Positions 1 to 11,774 of a DNA stretch of 64,000 nt are shown here, piece after piece. Within the stretch, counting starts at the first letter, position 1. Each line of letters begins with the position of its first letter. A program made the translations under genes and the position numbers. The notes below the pieces were generated by a model that was not told the origin of the DNA, did no database searches, and was given only the letters and a program-made list of their open reading frames with translations. This stretch comes from Prorocentrum cordatum (lineage: Eukaryota > Sar > Dinophyceae > Prorocentrales > Prorocentraceae): NCBI GenBank assembly GCA_963575745.1, contig CAUYUJ010017891.1, positions 116,382 to 180,381 on the forward strand, in the 5' to 3' direction.

Positions 1-1
1 T

Positions 2-2529
2 GCCGCAGTTCTGGGTCAAGGCATGGCCTCTGGAGGGAAGAGGTCGGCGTCGTCCGCCTCCCGCGACGGCCTCCAGGCCATCGCCAAGCGCCACATCACA
101 GTTCCAGATGGTGTGAACGGTGTCAAGTACACCACGAAGTTGGATGGCCCGCTCAACAGCACAGCGATCACCGCTGTGAGAGACATGCTCATCGAGATCC
201 GAGCGTTGTCGCCGCATGGCGGCATCCAGCAGTCCATGCTCGCAGAGGCGCTCGCAGCGCACGGCAAGTCAATGGAGAGAGAGTGGCACCTCGGTCCCGC
301 GGTGATGGCATGGGCAGAAGACGTTGCCAGGAGCATCCGTGCGATGTTGCGGCACGTTGCGGCCGCGACGTGCAGGCCAGACCGGGTGCCGAGCTGGGCC
401 GCCGTCTTCGTTGAGGACATGGGCCTTCCAACCCATCATCGCACCATCCTCGCGCCCCCGTCTCCACGCCTCCCCCGCACAGTGGGGGGGCGAGGAGGAC
501 GAGGGCGATGATGCTGATGATGATGATGATGATGATGACAGTGATGATGATGCTGATGATGTTGGTTTTGATGCTGATGATGATGCTGATGATGATGATG
601 ATGCTGATGCTGATGATGATGGTGGTTATGCCGATGGTGGTGATGGCGATGGTGATTGTGATGATGATGATGATGATGAGGATGGTGTTGATGATGGTGA
701 CGATGATGCTGGTGGTAACGGTGATGATGGTGCTGATGACGATGTCGATGCATGTCGAGCCCGATCCAGCAGGACTCGGATGGTGCTGCTGTCGGGGACG
801 GTCGCGATGACGAACGCGATGTGGTGGGTGGCGGTGCTGCGACGGACCAGCGGGTTGAAACGCTGGACGGTCCGAACTCCAGGTATCAATGCAGCGCCAA
901 CGGGGTGTCAATGCATGCGTTGACACCCCGTTGACGCTGCGTTGACGGTTGGCGCTTCGCGTGCTGGCACCCGTCACTTCCCTCACTGATTCAATCTCGC
1001 ACTCCTCGTCATTGTGTCTCGCGTGTCGTGCCGATCTATCCATCCCTCTGTAGATACGTGCATATCTTGAGGTCATGTAGCACTCATGTCTTTCATAGTC
1101 CTGTATATACACCTGTCTCCCTCCCCATATCTTTCAACATGGTTGTGCACATACGCATATACGTGTGAAGAAATACATGCGTGGTCACTCCCATCCTGCA
1201 TTCCGCCACCTCGATAGGACTCGACTGCCGACAAGACGTGGACGTACGGCATTGCCGCGGACATGCAGGTGGACGCACTCATCCAAAGCAACCGATCCAG
1301 CTCATCCTCCTCCTGCTCCTCCTGCTCATCGTTCGCTCCATTCGTTGCTCTACCAATCGTATCCTTCATCGTTCAGTCCCGTCCCATGGATCACCTGGTG
1401 GTCAACACCACGCCCACATCACCCTCTGCCGTAATCCTCCTGTCGTGATCGGCATGCCTCCTTTTCGTAATGACCCTCCTCGTCGGCAGACCCACCTATC
1501 GCACCCGTTTCGATCTCCATTCCTAATCGCTCTCCTTCTCGTCGCCTTCCTCCCCTCAACGTCCGTATCACTATATTCATTGCCTCCGCCTCGACTTGTC
1601 GTCGTCATCGCCATCTCCGCCGCCGTTCCCGCCTGTTTGCGGCTCTCGGTAGGTGGCGTGGCGCACGCGCAGGACGAAGCCGGACGGGCGCATGGAGTAC
1701 GCCAAGGCCATGGCGAAGATGACGGATGCCGACGGCGTCGGGTACACTGTCGCGAAGTGGTCCGACGGTGACGCGCGGAGGGTGCCCGACGACCTCGGGC
1801 TGAACGACGGGCCTAAGCAGAGGTCCGAGGACGGCGTCATCTGGGAGGGCCACGCGCCAGACGACGCGAACTACAGGATCGTGCTGAAGAAGGTGAACAA
1901 AGTCAGCACCGGCTGGCTGGTCTTGTGGCATCCGCGGGCTGGTCAACGCGACGAGCAGAAGTGCCAGCTCATGGGGTGCGCGTCCGAGGAGGCGGCGAAG
2001 GTGTGGATGATCAGCGCTGCCAAGCGCTTGCTGTCAGGAGAGATCGACAAGCCGCAGATGGAGGCAGAAAAACGAGAGTGGCTTTCTACTAACGGCCTGG
2101 CGGTGAGGAAAAAAACCAAGTGGTCAGACGAAGATCCTCAAGAGGCCAGCGGCATCCACGAGCATGCCAACTCCCCAGAAGCCGAAGGGGACGTCGGACG
2201 ACGACATCGGGGAGCCCGAGGAGCACGCGGCGGACGAGGAGGGCGACGAGGACGGCTCCACCAAGGAGGAGAAGCTGGACGTCAACGAGGACGAGGAGGA
2301 GGAGGACGAGGCCAATGACGAGGTGGATGACGAGGACGCGGAGCCAGAGCAGCAGCTGGCCGAGGCCATCAGGCGCAAGCCGAGGCCAGCGGCGAGTACG
2401 CAGCCCGAGGTGATGAAGCGCCCAGCCGCAGTGACAGCGTCTGCGCCGCCTCCGCCGTCGTCGCCGCAGCAGGCGACGCCAGGGGGAGTGCCAGCCATGC
2501 CGCAGATTCCAGATTTTTTGTTTGATTGA
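2..2529 (+). CDS. Hypothetical two-exon gene with acidic tail
   Basis: I do not recognise the product. The first exon is open from base 2 (first Met at 23) to about 416, so the gene probably starts upstream. A 1.2-kb intron of GAT repeats and TTGAC hairpins follows. The second exon starts near 1654 and reads a lysine- and tryptophan-containing region (about 1690-2105). At a run of seven A (2109-2115) the coding frame changes: the better continuation is one frame over and reads KILKRPAAS, then a strongly acidic stretch, then a proline-rich tail ending MPQIPDFLFD with a TGA at 2527-2529. One A fewer would make the exon continuous. The join between exons is inferred from order and coding look only; they could belong to two genes. 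Confidence 0.45.
505..750 (+). repeat. (GAT)n-type microsatellite in intron
   Basis: An imperfect GATGATGCT array. It translates to poly-Asp, poly-Met or poly-His in different frames, none of which I take as coding. It lies in the presumed first intron of the 2-2529 gene. Confidence 0.85.
901..930. repeat. Perfect 11-bp stem hairpin with TTGAC
   Basis: CGGGGTGTCAA and TTGACACCCCG are exact reverse complements around an 8-base loop. More TTGAC copies follow up to about 948. The same core returns in other non-coding stretches (7745-7925, 12600-12650, 15085-15135). Confidence 0.8.
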
Positions 2530-2695
2530 TGGGCGCTCCGTCGAGCTCGCAGCCATACAGCACTGCTGCCACACATGATCGCATGACAGATGCAGCTGGC
2601 AGCGTTTGCTCGACTTGCCCAGAGCTCAGAACATCTGATTGTGAATGTACAATTCGCTGGTGCGAACCTTCATCATCCGTCGAGGCTGCCTGCGC

Positions 2696-2870
2696 ACCGA
2701 GAGCCGAGAGCTGAGTTTCGCCGAGAGCTGATTTCCGCCGAGAGCTGAATCACCGAGAGCTGAATTCGCCACCCCGCCGAGAGCTGAATTTCGCCGAGAG
2801 CTGATTTAGCTGGGCACAGCAGCTGAGCGTCGCCGAGAGCTCAATCGCCACCCCGCCGAACCCCCGAACG
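2696..2870. repeat. GCCGAGAGCTGA short repeat cluster
   Basis: About seven copies of a CCGAGAGCTGA(A/T)TT core at irregular 20-40 base spacing, between the stop of the first gene and the second gene. Nothing else is visible between 2530 and about 2900, after which a CT-rich tract leads to 3130. Confidence 0.75.
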
Positions 2871-3136
2871 CCCGAACGTCCGAAAGATCGCCTAGGGGAA
2901 ATTGACATTCGTCATCTTCCTCCTCCTCCGCCTCGTCAGCATCATCAGCATCGTCGTCATCAACATCATCACCCTCATCCTCGCCATCTTCCTCGAGATC
3001 CCAAATGGTTACTCTGTCTCCTCTTTCTCATAGCCCGACTCCCCGCCCTCCTCCTCTACTCCCGTTCATCATCATCCCCCCTCATCCTTATCCTCCTCCA
3101 CCTCCACCCACATATTGGGGGCCACCCGCAGCAGCG

Positions 3137-4546
3137 ATGCCCAAGAGGGAGGGCCCTGAGGGGTCCGTGCAGCGGGGACAGACTCCACCGAACTGGCTCC
3201 GCATGACGACCATCGGACAGGTGATTTCTCGCGGCGCCGCCGCCGCCAAGAAGAACGACGTGGAGGACATGCGGGGGGAACAGCAGCAACGCCAACACCG
3301 ACAACAACAAACGCATCACGAACCTCAACATTACCAGCAACAACGGCAGTCGCACCACCAACAACAACAAAACCAACAACAACAACGATAACAACAACAT
3401 GAATACCAATGCAACCACCACCCATAACCACAACCACACCAATATCAACAGCAACACCAACAGCACAAACAACAACATCAACACCAACATCAACACCAAC
3501 AACAACACCACCGACAACAACACCAACAACAACAGCACCACCAACAACAACCACCACAACACCATCTCACATCTGGCCCTGGGACTCCGAGCGCACGCAC
3601 GCGTGGACCCTCCCCGCCGATGCGCGTGCCCACCCCCGCCCCCCCTATGGTCGACGAAGATCGGCACCCCCTTGTTTTCCTGCGGGTCGGGCAATGTGCG
3701 ACTGGGCCTCAATAGATCAGAGCTCGGATGAGGATGGGATGAGGAAAACAACAAACATAATCAGGAGGAAGGGACTCGAGAGAGACGGGAGGGACCAACA
3801 GATAATGATATTGACAGCAAGATGATGATGGAGGGGGAGTGCGAGAAGGCGAGAGGGAGATAGAGAGAGAGAGGGAGAGAACGTGAGAAAGACTGCGCCC
3901 CCAGGAGCAGCCATCGCCATCTCGGAGGAGCCAGTCACCGACGCCGCCGACTGCAGCCCGCGCCGTGATCGATCTCAGTCCCGACACGCTGGCAGTCGAG
4001 AACGGTTTCAGGATTGGCGACGAGTTGTTCGTCCCCGATGGCTTCGACGACCAGCTGCTGCGCGATTTAGGCGTCCCCAGCTTGCCCGACAGCGCCGGCC
4101 CGCCAGATGTCCCTCCCCAGTGCACGCAATTCACTGACGCACAGCGCCCCCTTGGTGATTCCCAGGGCACGTACCCGCAGGACTCTCCACCGCCTGGCCC
4201 CTGGTCCTGTCGCGAGCTCGGTGAGCCACAAGAAGCTACCCTGGTCGAGGACCTCGACTGGTCCATCCAATACCCCTCGGCCCGCGCCCGCCACGTGCCA
4301 CGCACGGACCCCGCCCCTGCCCCGTTCCCCGTCGCCCCGCTTCTTGGGATCGATGGGGCGCGCGGAGGAGACGCTCTAGGATGGGCCGCAGGATGGCGAG
4401 GGGGATGTTGGAGCTCGAAAGTGAGTTCGGAGATGGGGGGACTGGGACGAGGAGAAAGATCACGAGGAGGAAGATGGGCTGAATCAGGAGCCATAGGATG
4501 AAGACGAGGATGCTGATGATGATGATGATGATGATGATGCTGATGC

Positions 4547-4578
<32 letters not shown>

Positions 4579-5652
4579 CTGATGCTGATGCTGATGAGGA
4601 GGATGATATGGAGGAGGAGATGGGGGATGCAGACATCGGAACCCGACGTGACCCTCGCAAGGACGGGGCGGCCTATGGGGACACGCTGAAGGAAGGGCCC
4701 GAGCTGATCAACACGGGCGAGCTGGTCAACAAGGGCGAGCTGGTCAACAAGGGCGAGCGGGTCGACAAGGGCGAGCGGGTCGACACGGGCGAGCTGGTCA
4801 ACAGGGGCGAGCTGGTCAACAAGGGCGAGCTGGTCAACAAGGGCGAGCGGGCCGACAAGGGCGAGCGGGTCGACAAGGGCGAGCTGGTCAACAAGGGCGA
4901 GCTGATCAACAAGGGCGAGCTGGTCAACACGGGCGAGCTGATCGACAAGGGCGAGCTGATCGACAAGGGCGAGCTGGTCAACACGGGCGAGCTGGTCAAC
5001 ACGGGCGAGCTGATCGACAAGGGCGAGCTGCTCGACTCTGACCCGACGCCGTTCCAGATCTTCGAGCGGGTGAACATGCTCATCGATCAGACCATCGACG
5101 AGAAGGATATACCCCCCACCTGTCTCATCGTACTAACTGGCTCCCTTCTCGTTCCACTCCTCCATCACCTCCACCCCTCCCCTCACCCTCCTACTCCTCA
5201 TCCCTCTTCTCGCCATCCCCCCACATCCTCATCTTGATCCTCCTCCTCCTCAAACCTCCACGGAACAGTGTTGACTCGAATCGGCCAATGGCGATCCAGC
5301 CCGCCCTTCTCGCAATCCACCTTCTCACTATCACATCCTCCTTCTCGATCGCGAGGACAATGAGGACGACCTCCTGAAGCCGCTGATCAAGACTTCGATC
5401 ACCGACGGCGCGACGATCGACTGCGAGCCCGTGCCCGAGACCGATGCAGCGGACGACGAGGTCGTGCGGGCGGCGGCAGCATCATCACGCATGCCGAGAT
5501 GTGCGGCGGCGGCGGCAGGCGGTGGCGCTCCTGTGCGCGAGCTCCGTCGTCTCCCCGATTCCGCCCCCGCCGCCATCGGCAGGCCCCTCGAGACGCCGAC
5601 GAAGAGTGTGAAGAGGACACCGGTGTTGTCAGAAACCGACATCCGAGCATGA
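3137..5652 (+). CDS. Hypothetical multi-exon gene with hexapeptide repeats
   Basis: Proposed start ATG at 3137 (MPKREGPEGS), just after a pyrimidine tract ending CCCGCAG. Exon 1 runs to about 3272. A CAA/CAC-rich intron follows to about 3895. Exon 2 (about 3896-4250) reads VIDLSPDTLAVENGFRIG and similar globular sequence. A GATGAT-rich intron runs to about 4605. Exon 3 (about 4608-5107) holds some 18 tandem copies of a GELVNK/GELIDK hexapeptide coded by an 18-bp repeat. A CT-rich intron follows, then exon 4 (about 5356-5652) ends SVKRTPVLSETDIRA with a TGA at 5650-5652. I do not recognise the family. Exon borders are inferred from where coding character starts and stops; the order and common strand make one gene likely. 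Confidence 0.45.
3275..3560 (+). repeat. CAA/CCA-rich microsatellite in intron
   Basis: Imperfect CAA, AAC and CAC repeats that would translate to poly-Gln, Asn or Thr depending on frame. They sit between the first two exons of the 3137-5652 gene. The rest of the intron to about 3895 is purine-rich (GAGAGA, GATGATG). Confidence 0.75.
4500..4605 (+). repeat. (GAT)n-type microsatellite at intron 3' end
   Basis: A GATGATGATGCTGATG array immediately before the hexapeptide-repeat exon. The same repeat type sits in other introns of the window (505-750, 61240-61490). Confidence 0.85.
4700..5038 (+). repeat. 18-bp in-frame tandem repeat (GELVNK)
   Basis: The unit GGCGAGCTGGTCAACAAG and variants is repeated about 18 times. 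All changes keep the frame, mostly swapping L/R, V/I, N/D and K/T. The peptide alternates acidic and basic residues and may form a charged helix. Confidence 0.85.
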
Positions 5653-5759
5653 TGGGGGAGCGTGTTGGTCTTACACCTCCTCCTGTCTGGACCCTCCTCT
5701 CCATTTTGTTCACCCGCAACATCCCGCCTCCGCGAACGTATCGCATGCCTCTCCCATGG

Positions 5760-7503
5760 CAGGCGAGGAGGGGGGGTGAGGGGGAAGAGGAGGAGGAGGT
5801 GGAAGAGGACGAGGAGGATGAAGAGAAGGATGAGGCCAAATCATGCAACCTCAGCCCCAGGAGCCCCCTGGACGACTTCAACATCAAGGCTGATGAGATC
5901 AGCGGCATGGTGGACAGCTCGGAGCCAGACGAGGACAAGATCATCAAGGAGCTCAAGGAGCTCATGCGGAGCCCCCCCCTCGAGCAGATGAGAAAGTGGG
6001 CTGGCGCGAACAGCAGCTTCGCCGACGCCAGTGCGCAGAAGCCGATGAGCGAGAAGGACAGGCGCGAGAAGGAGTTCTGGGAGGCCCTCGAGCAGGATGG
6101 GTACAAGTTCGGGGCCAGAGGCGCCGCGGGCAACCCAGCGGCAGGGAGGTGGCAACGCGAGCTGGCCAACAACGAGGACCTGGCCAAGAGGTACTCCGAG
6201 TGCGGCGTCGGGCTCAAGGGCAGGGGGCTCTGGGCGAAGCAGGAGCAGTTCAGGGCGGAGTGGGCCAAGGGGGAGCACACGTCGTTCAAGGAGACGAAGG
6301 AGCTCACCACGACCGTGCGGAAGGAGTGGGAGAAGAAGGATCAATACCTTCCATTGGCCCGCATAGCCTGGAAGGAGGGCGGCGGCAAAAGTGGTTGGGC
6401 GCCGCGGTGAAACATTACACGAAGTGCATCGCCATGGGAGGTCCGTTCATCCTCTACGATGGGCCCACGGAGAACCTCAAGGTGCTCTACACGATCCAGA
6501 CCTACACCGAGCACTTCTCGGAGGCGTGGAGCCGCCACCAGCAGTGGGCCCACGCTGCATCGACGGCGACGGCGACTGGATCGGGCAGCGCGGCGGCGGC
6601 GACGGCAGATGGCCCCGAGGCGAAGAAGATCAAGACGGACATCGAGGCGCCTGCATCTGACCAGGCGGCAGCTGCTGCGACCTCCGCGGGCTCAGGATCC
6701 ACAGCCGCGGTGGCCAGCGCCAAGAAGAAGGCCAACAAGAGGGGCGCCGACGAAGCTGGAGGGCCACCTGAGAAGAAAGAGAAGAAGGCGAACCCGCTGC
6801 TCGAGTACATGAAGCCCGCCAAAGATATCATTGCCCTGTACAAGTCCGTGATGGTGCAGGCGCACACGATTTTGTCCAACATCGAGTGCGACGAGTCCTG
6901 GAAATTCGCGAAGGATGACCCATCCCGCACCAAGGATCTGAAGCAGGACGCGTGGGGCCTTGATATCTTACCTCACTCGTCTTCCTCTCATCCTCGCCGC
7001 CACCCTCCTCTCTAGTCTATATATATGTATTCCTCATCCTCCTCGTTCTCATCGCCCTGATTCTACCCCCCCTCCCCTCGCCCCCCTGTGCGAGGGGTGA
7101 GGGGTGAGGATCAGGGGGAATCTGAGTGCTAGGAGGATGCTTGAATGAAGCACGCAAGTTTGGATATCGAGGGGAATTGATAGCAGGAGGACGAGGATGA
7201 GGAGGATGAGGACGAGGAAGAGGACGCCAACCTAAATGATGGGGAGGACGCTGGCTTTCCAAACTTCTGTTGTCCTCCCAGGCCCAGAAGCGCGTCCTGG
7301 ATGAGATTAACAAGGTCCCGAACCTCAGAGACCTCCTCTCCCGAGACATGGCCGAGGTCAGGAAGGCATTGGACGAAGACGCGATGAAGGCCGTCCTCAT
7401 TGGCTCCGTGAATCTCGCCAAGCCCCTGGAGAAGCTGCGCCGCCAGAACAAGACTCTCCTTGGGGACCGCGACGCGAGGGCCAACCTGGACGGCAGCGAC
7501 TAG
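5760..7503 (+). CDS. Dinoflagellate-type lysine/tryptophan-rich protein
   Basis: The reading frame is good from about 5820 (acidic start, then SPLDDFNIKADEISGMVD). From about 5960 to 6545 it carries a domain with the pattern KFRAEWAK...YLPLARIAWKEGG...HYTKCIAMGGPF, which I recall as a widespread domain of unknown function in dinoflagellate proteins. Near 6390-6405 the frame shifts (GGGKSGW in one frame, GAAVKHYTKC in another), so there is an indel or a tiny intron there. An Ala/Ser-rich linker and KKKANKRGADEAGG basic stretch follow to about 6955. A hairpin-rich intron leads to the last exon, which starts after TCCTCCCAG (7273-7281) and ends KTLLGDRDARANLDGSD with a TAG at 7501-7503. Function unknown; a nucleic-acid-binding role is only a guess from the basic stretches. 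Confidence 0.5.
6958..7281 (+). other. Intron with complementary arms
   Basis: It lies between the last two exons of the 5760-7503 gene. It holds CCTCATCCTCCTCG (about 7032-7045) and the complementary GAGGAGGATGAGG (about 7198-7210), with a perfect inner stem CCCCTCGC/GCGAGGGG near 7074-7098. The 3' end is a normal pyrimidine tract plus CAG. The 5' border is not certain. Confidence 0.55.
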
Positions 7504-8720
7504 CGGGGGGTGCGCAGCTAAAAAGGTCGAGGGTGATCGTTGCGCGGGAGAAATGTCGAGTGGAAGGCGTTTTCTCGTAACCACGGCTGGATTCAACTCG
7601 AATGCGTGTCGATCCAGGTCGGGGCAGGTTGAAAACCGAAAAAACTGATCTGGATGCGAACTATCACGCGAAACCTAGGCGAGCCGGTAAAAAACACGCC
7701 CGAGCCGGAAAAAACCACACTGGGGCCGGGAATCTTCGGGGCGTCATTGCGTTGAAGGTCCGTTGACACCTGGATGTTGAAGGTGCGTTGAAGGTGTGTA
7801 GAAACGACCGAATGGCCCGATACATCCGCACGTTGTGGCGTTGACACCCCGATCCGTTGATACCCCATGTGCCGTTGACGAGCCGTTGAAGGTTCGTTGA
7901 CACCTGGTAAGTGACCAGTAGCTGCAAAAATCCTTGAGTTTCGTTGTGTTTGGTGGGAAACCCCGCAGCGATCACCCCGACCTTGAGCGTACTAGCTTGG
8001 GGTCACGGATATCAGGCATCAGCCATCGTATATCGCCCACGATATCCTTTTACCTGGTACACCAGGTGATCTAGCATGTGATTCCTGCAGCTCGCGCTGC
8101 AACGTGGCTTTTTTTCTATGCGCGTGTTCTTGAGATTCAGGATGCACCATCGACCATGGGCTCGGCTGACATCTCAGCCACCTCGACCCCTCCAGAAACG
8201 ATCGCAAGGCTCGCGCAGCCCCTAGCCTTTCCAGAAACGATTGAGTCCTGGTTGTAAACATTGGTGTGCATCATTCGATTGCAGTTTGAAGCTTCGCCGC
8301 GCTGTCAGACTGTTTTTATCTTACTCCTCTTCTGTCCTTCCTCCCTCCCTCCTCCGCCTTCACCTTCCTCTTCACCTCCTCCTCATCATCATCCTCGTCT
8401 TCCTCCTCATCTTCCTCCTCCTCATCCTCGCTATCCTTGGTCTGTCACTTTTCCTCCTCCTCATCCTTCACCTCCTTCTCCGCCTCATCATCCGCCTCAT
8501 CCTCCTCATCCCCCTCCCTCTCCACATCCCCACCCCCTTTTCTGCCTCCACCTCATCCTCATGATCCACCTCTTCCGCCCCAACCATCCGTCCTTTCTAT
8601 TCGATCCCAGTGGCTGCAATGCCCGCGCCGAAGCTGCTTGCACCGTCTGCGTTTTTTTTTGTCTCTGCGCACTGCGGTCGCAGTGTGAGCTTGCCCCGCC
8701 AGGGCTCTTGGGGCACTTGC
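7504..8720. other. Intergenic region with TTGAC repeats and CT tract
   Basis: No gene seen. Between 7745 and 7925 there are at least eight CGTTGA/GTTGAC copies, including two CGTTGACACCTGG direct repeats. From 8320 to 8600 the plus strand is almost pure CTC/CAT pyrimidine repeat. The short ORFs in this stretch are repeat translations. Confidence 0.6.
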
Positions 8721-9633
8721 CCTGGTGCGTGACATCTCGGTTGCGTCTGAGATGAATCAGGATGGGCTGGCGCGGATCGTTCGACCCAAACGTTTGATTC
8801 TATCGGATCGGCAATGGCTCTACATCCTAGACATCGTCCTAGACCACCAGCTTTTAAACCTGTGCTTTAAACCTGTGAGACTCCGCAGCCGCCCAAATCA
8901 AACCCCATTGCGCGAACGTGCACAATGCCCCTCTTGTCCCTCGGGCTCGCCATGCCGAGATCGAGGAGTCGGAGCAGACGAGCATGGCGACATACTGACC
9001 ATGCTCAGCGTGTGCATGGAGCAGAGGCCCTCAAATTATTGTTAGGCCTGTATGCTCAGTGTAAGATTTCGGCGCAGGACTTCGCGATCATTTGCTGGCA
9101 CCTCGACCGAGCGGGTACGCCAGGGGGTGGTTTCGCCATGTACGGGCAGAGCCCAGGCCAGCAGACTGGCAAGTACCAGAGCAACCTAGATAAAGTATTA
9201 CCCCAGCCCGCGCCGCTGTACACTATAGTTACTCCTGGGAATTGGAACGCGAGTGCATCTAGGAAGCCATTGTCGATCCAATTCAGAACGGCGTTTGAGT
9301 CCATTGACGCCGAGCTGCGGTCGAACAGCCAGTGTTTGACCATTTTAGACGGAGCAGATGAGGATCGCGCCAAGTGCGCGCTGGATACAAAGGCATATCG
9401 TTTCCACCCAGCTGTTGTCCGAGCCAGGGACGCCCAAGAACCTCTACCCCTACCCGTTGGACTGTATATCGACGGTATTTCGTATCAAAATGGGGCTCCT
9501 GGTAGACAAGACTCCGTCATCGGGTTCTGGGCAATAAACTTAGTGACGTCGAAACGGCACCTGTTGGGAGGGATAAAAGATCGCGATGGATGCCGCTGTG
9601 GGTGCAAACATTGGTGTACTTTGTATCCTGTGC

Positions 9634-9838
9634 TCTGTGCGCTGTGCGCGCCTTAGTGCCGCGAATCCCACGGCGTGTGTGATGTGTGGGGGTGGGTATG
9701 TCACGTGTTTGACTGGTGGTCGGGCAGCTCGCCACGCGCTGGACTCGGCTCGAATTGCTGGCAAGATGCAGCGTGTTGTGCACGGGATCGGACCAGGTCG
9801 GGGGTCGGTGGTGCCTCGTGCCATGGGATTCAATGGCA
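9634..9838 (+). other. Intron with inverted-repeat arms
   Basis: It separates the CRCGCKHWC exon from the LRQWMFVALGMG exon. TGCCGCGAATCCCACGGC (about 9657-9674) pairs with GCCATGGGATTCAATGGCA (about 9820-9838) with few mismatches. The borders are inferred from the protein break and are approximate. Confidence 0.5.
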
Positions 9839-11305
9839 TCTGAGGCAATGGATGTTTGTGGCGCTCGGAATGGGGCGATTTCCTGAACGTCGGCACGACG
9901 GGACGGAGTGGGATGACTCTGACCCTCTTGGAGACCAACGGGCCATGGCCAGAAAATGCGTGTTACTCTGGATTAAAGGTGATTGGTCAGAACACAGTAA
10001 GACCTTGGGGCTGTCGTCGTGGGCCAGCCGCTACAACCCGTGTCAATACTGTTGCTTGGTGAAAGACGAGCTTCACTCAATGAATGAGTGCATGGTATGC
10101 GATCCCACCACTCCGACGTTCCCATTGCGACAGCACGATGACTACGAACGTTCCTGCGCTGTTTGCGAAGTTCACATAACGGTCGAGACCCATCTCGATC
10201 GGAAGCGCGTCGCCGATTGCATCGATTGGGCTCCTAAACCTGGCAGGAGGGGGCCCACTCTAATATCGGACCTGGTCGTCGGGGGGGTGCAGCTCAAGAT
10301 TGGGGACCGACTCGACCCGTCGCCCTCCCTGTTGGACATCCTCACATTCCCGCGTGCAGCCCTCCCGCTAAAAGCTGTATTCTGGAGGTCCAGACGGGGT
10401 GCCGATGGTCTGGTATTGGATGCGGTCGTGCACAGGCCACAGGAGAGGGCCAGACGGGGATCCCGCCAGGAATGTGAGGTGGAGATCGGGCGTTGGACGG
10501 GGATTAACACGTGGGGGGTATTTGGGGGGGGGGCGATGTAATTCAACACATGCTCCTGGGCCCCTGGCAACCCGACCCCCGACCGTGCTCACCCGCCCAC
10601 TATTCCTCCGAATCATCACCCCCCCTCAACCCCTCGCCCATCGCCATATCTCCTCCACCATTCCAACGAGCAAGGATCGATCCGTCTTGTCAAGGTGTCC
10701 GCTGTTTGACGGATCCTTGGAATCATCTCCAGCAAGGACCCTTGCTATCGATAGCCTCCACACCCTTTATTACGGCCCAGTGCAAAAGTTCGCTTCGGCC
10801 AGCCTCTGGAGAGCATTGAATTCGAACCCCTGGGACTGCCGAGGGAGCCTCCAGCAACGACTCGAGATAGGGTGTCGACGGCTGTCGGCAGACATGGATG
10901 ATTGGTTCGCTGCTAATTACATGCGCCATGGTAACACTAGAAAAATATGATATTTCACGTTGAAGTCTATGGGGCGGACGGCTACTAAGAAAGTGCACAA
11001 TCTATCCAAGCATCCAGGGTGCACGATGAGTTTCAAAGCTGCCGAGACTGGTATTATCCTAGAGTTTGCGGTGCATATGCTCGAGACGTCAGGCGGGTCT
11101 GCTAAATTTGGTGAGCCGCTGATGCATGCAGGACATTCCCTAATTCGATACTTGGATCTTGTGCGACAGAATCCGTGCATAGTGGACGATGATGTGTGTG
11201 CTGAGCTTATGGCGTGCATGTGCGTGCACCTACGTTGTTGCGAGCTGACGGGCGTCGACCTCACTCCGAAGCATCATCTGTGTGTCCATATGACCGACAG
11301 GCGAG

Positions 11306-11625
11306 CTCTCGGATTGTGGATTGCCTCAAGCTGGATCAAACAAACCGCAACCACTCTCACACGTATAGTTGCTCCTACATCGGGGTCGCTCCCTAGCTTG
11401 AGGCAATCCTCATTCCAAATCTCGGCCCCCAAGGGGGTAACGGGTTGCGTGGCGCCTCGCACCCATTCGCCAGTCGCGCCGCCTCCGCCCTCTGGCACTG
11501 GGCCCCGCGCCCTCGACCAGACGCAGTTAAACCTGCTACATCTATCTCTCGGCGTAGCGGGGGCGGAGGCAACGCGGGTGGCAAACGGGTGCGCGGCATC
11601 ACTCTCTGGACCAGGATCCAAGATC
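11306..11625 (+). other. Intron with two nested inverted repeats
   Basis: GGATTGCCTCAAGCT (about 11326-11340) and AGCTTGAGGCAATCC (about 11395-11409) are exact reverse complements. A second pair of about 39 bp (about 11452-11492 and 11563-11601) matches imperfectly, sharing GCACCC, TTGCCA-like and GCCTCCGCCC blocks. It interrupts the protein between PKHHLCVHMTDR and GSLKMYNCFIDETLN. Confidence 0.6.
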
Positions 11626-11774
11626 ACGGCTCCCTGAAAATGTACAACTGTTTCATTGACGAAACATTGAATCTGCCAGTGAGGAACATTGCGCCTTACG
11701 TTTTACAAGAGGATCCACACATTCATAGATCTGCAATCCCAGTTGAACCTGATTCCATATATACCAGGGGGGGA

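Larger units (their letters stand above)
8900..11770 (+). pseudogene. Multi-exon member of a dinoflagellate repeat gene family
   Basis: Exons are visible at about 8900-9633, 9840-10395, 10665-11305 and 11626-11770. Recognisable stretches are KISAQDFAIICWHLDRAG, PLPVGLYIDGISYQ, DRDGCRCGCKHWC, WIKGDWSEHSKTLGLSSW, CPLFDGSLESSPARTLAIDS, PKHHLCVHMTDR and NCFIDETLNLPVRNIAP. I recall this series from a highly multicopy dinoflagellate family of unknown function. The D-rich, C-rich core could suit a transposase or nuclease, but no catalytic triad is proven. An in-frame TGA at 10948-10950 breaks a conserved stretch between NTRKI and YFTLKSMGRTATKK, and the frame near 8990 is unclear, so this copy looks dead. 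The introns contain inverted repeats. Confidence 0.5.

Noticed and set aside
189-1112. Minus-strand Ile/Thr-rich protein of 307 residues
   Set aside because: Its core is the (GAT)n array read backwards; the plus strand has a better coding exon at 2-416.
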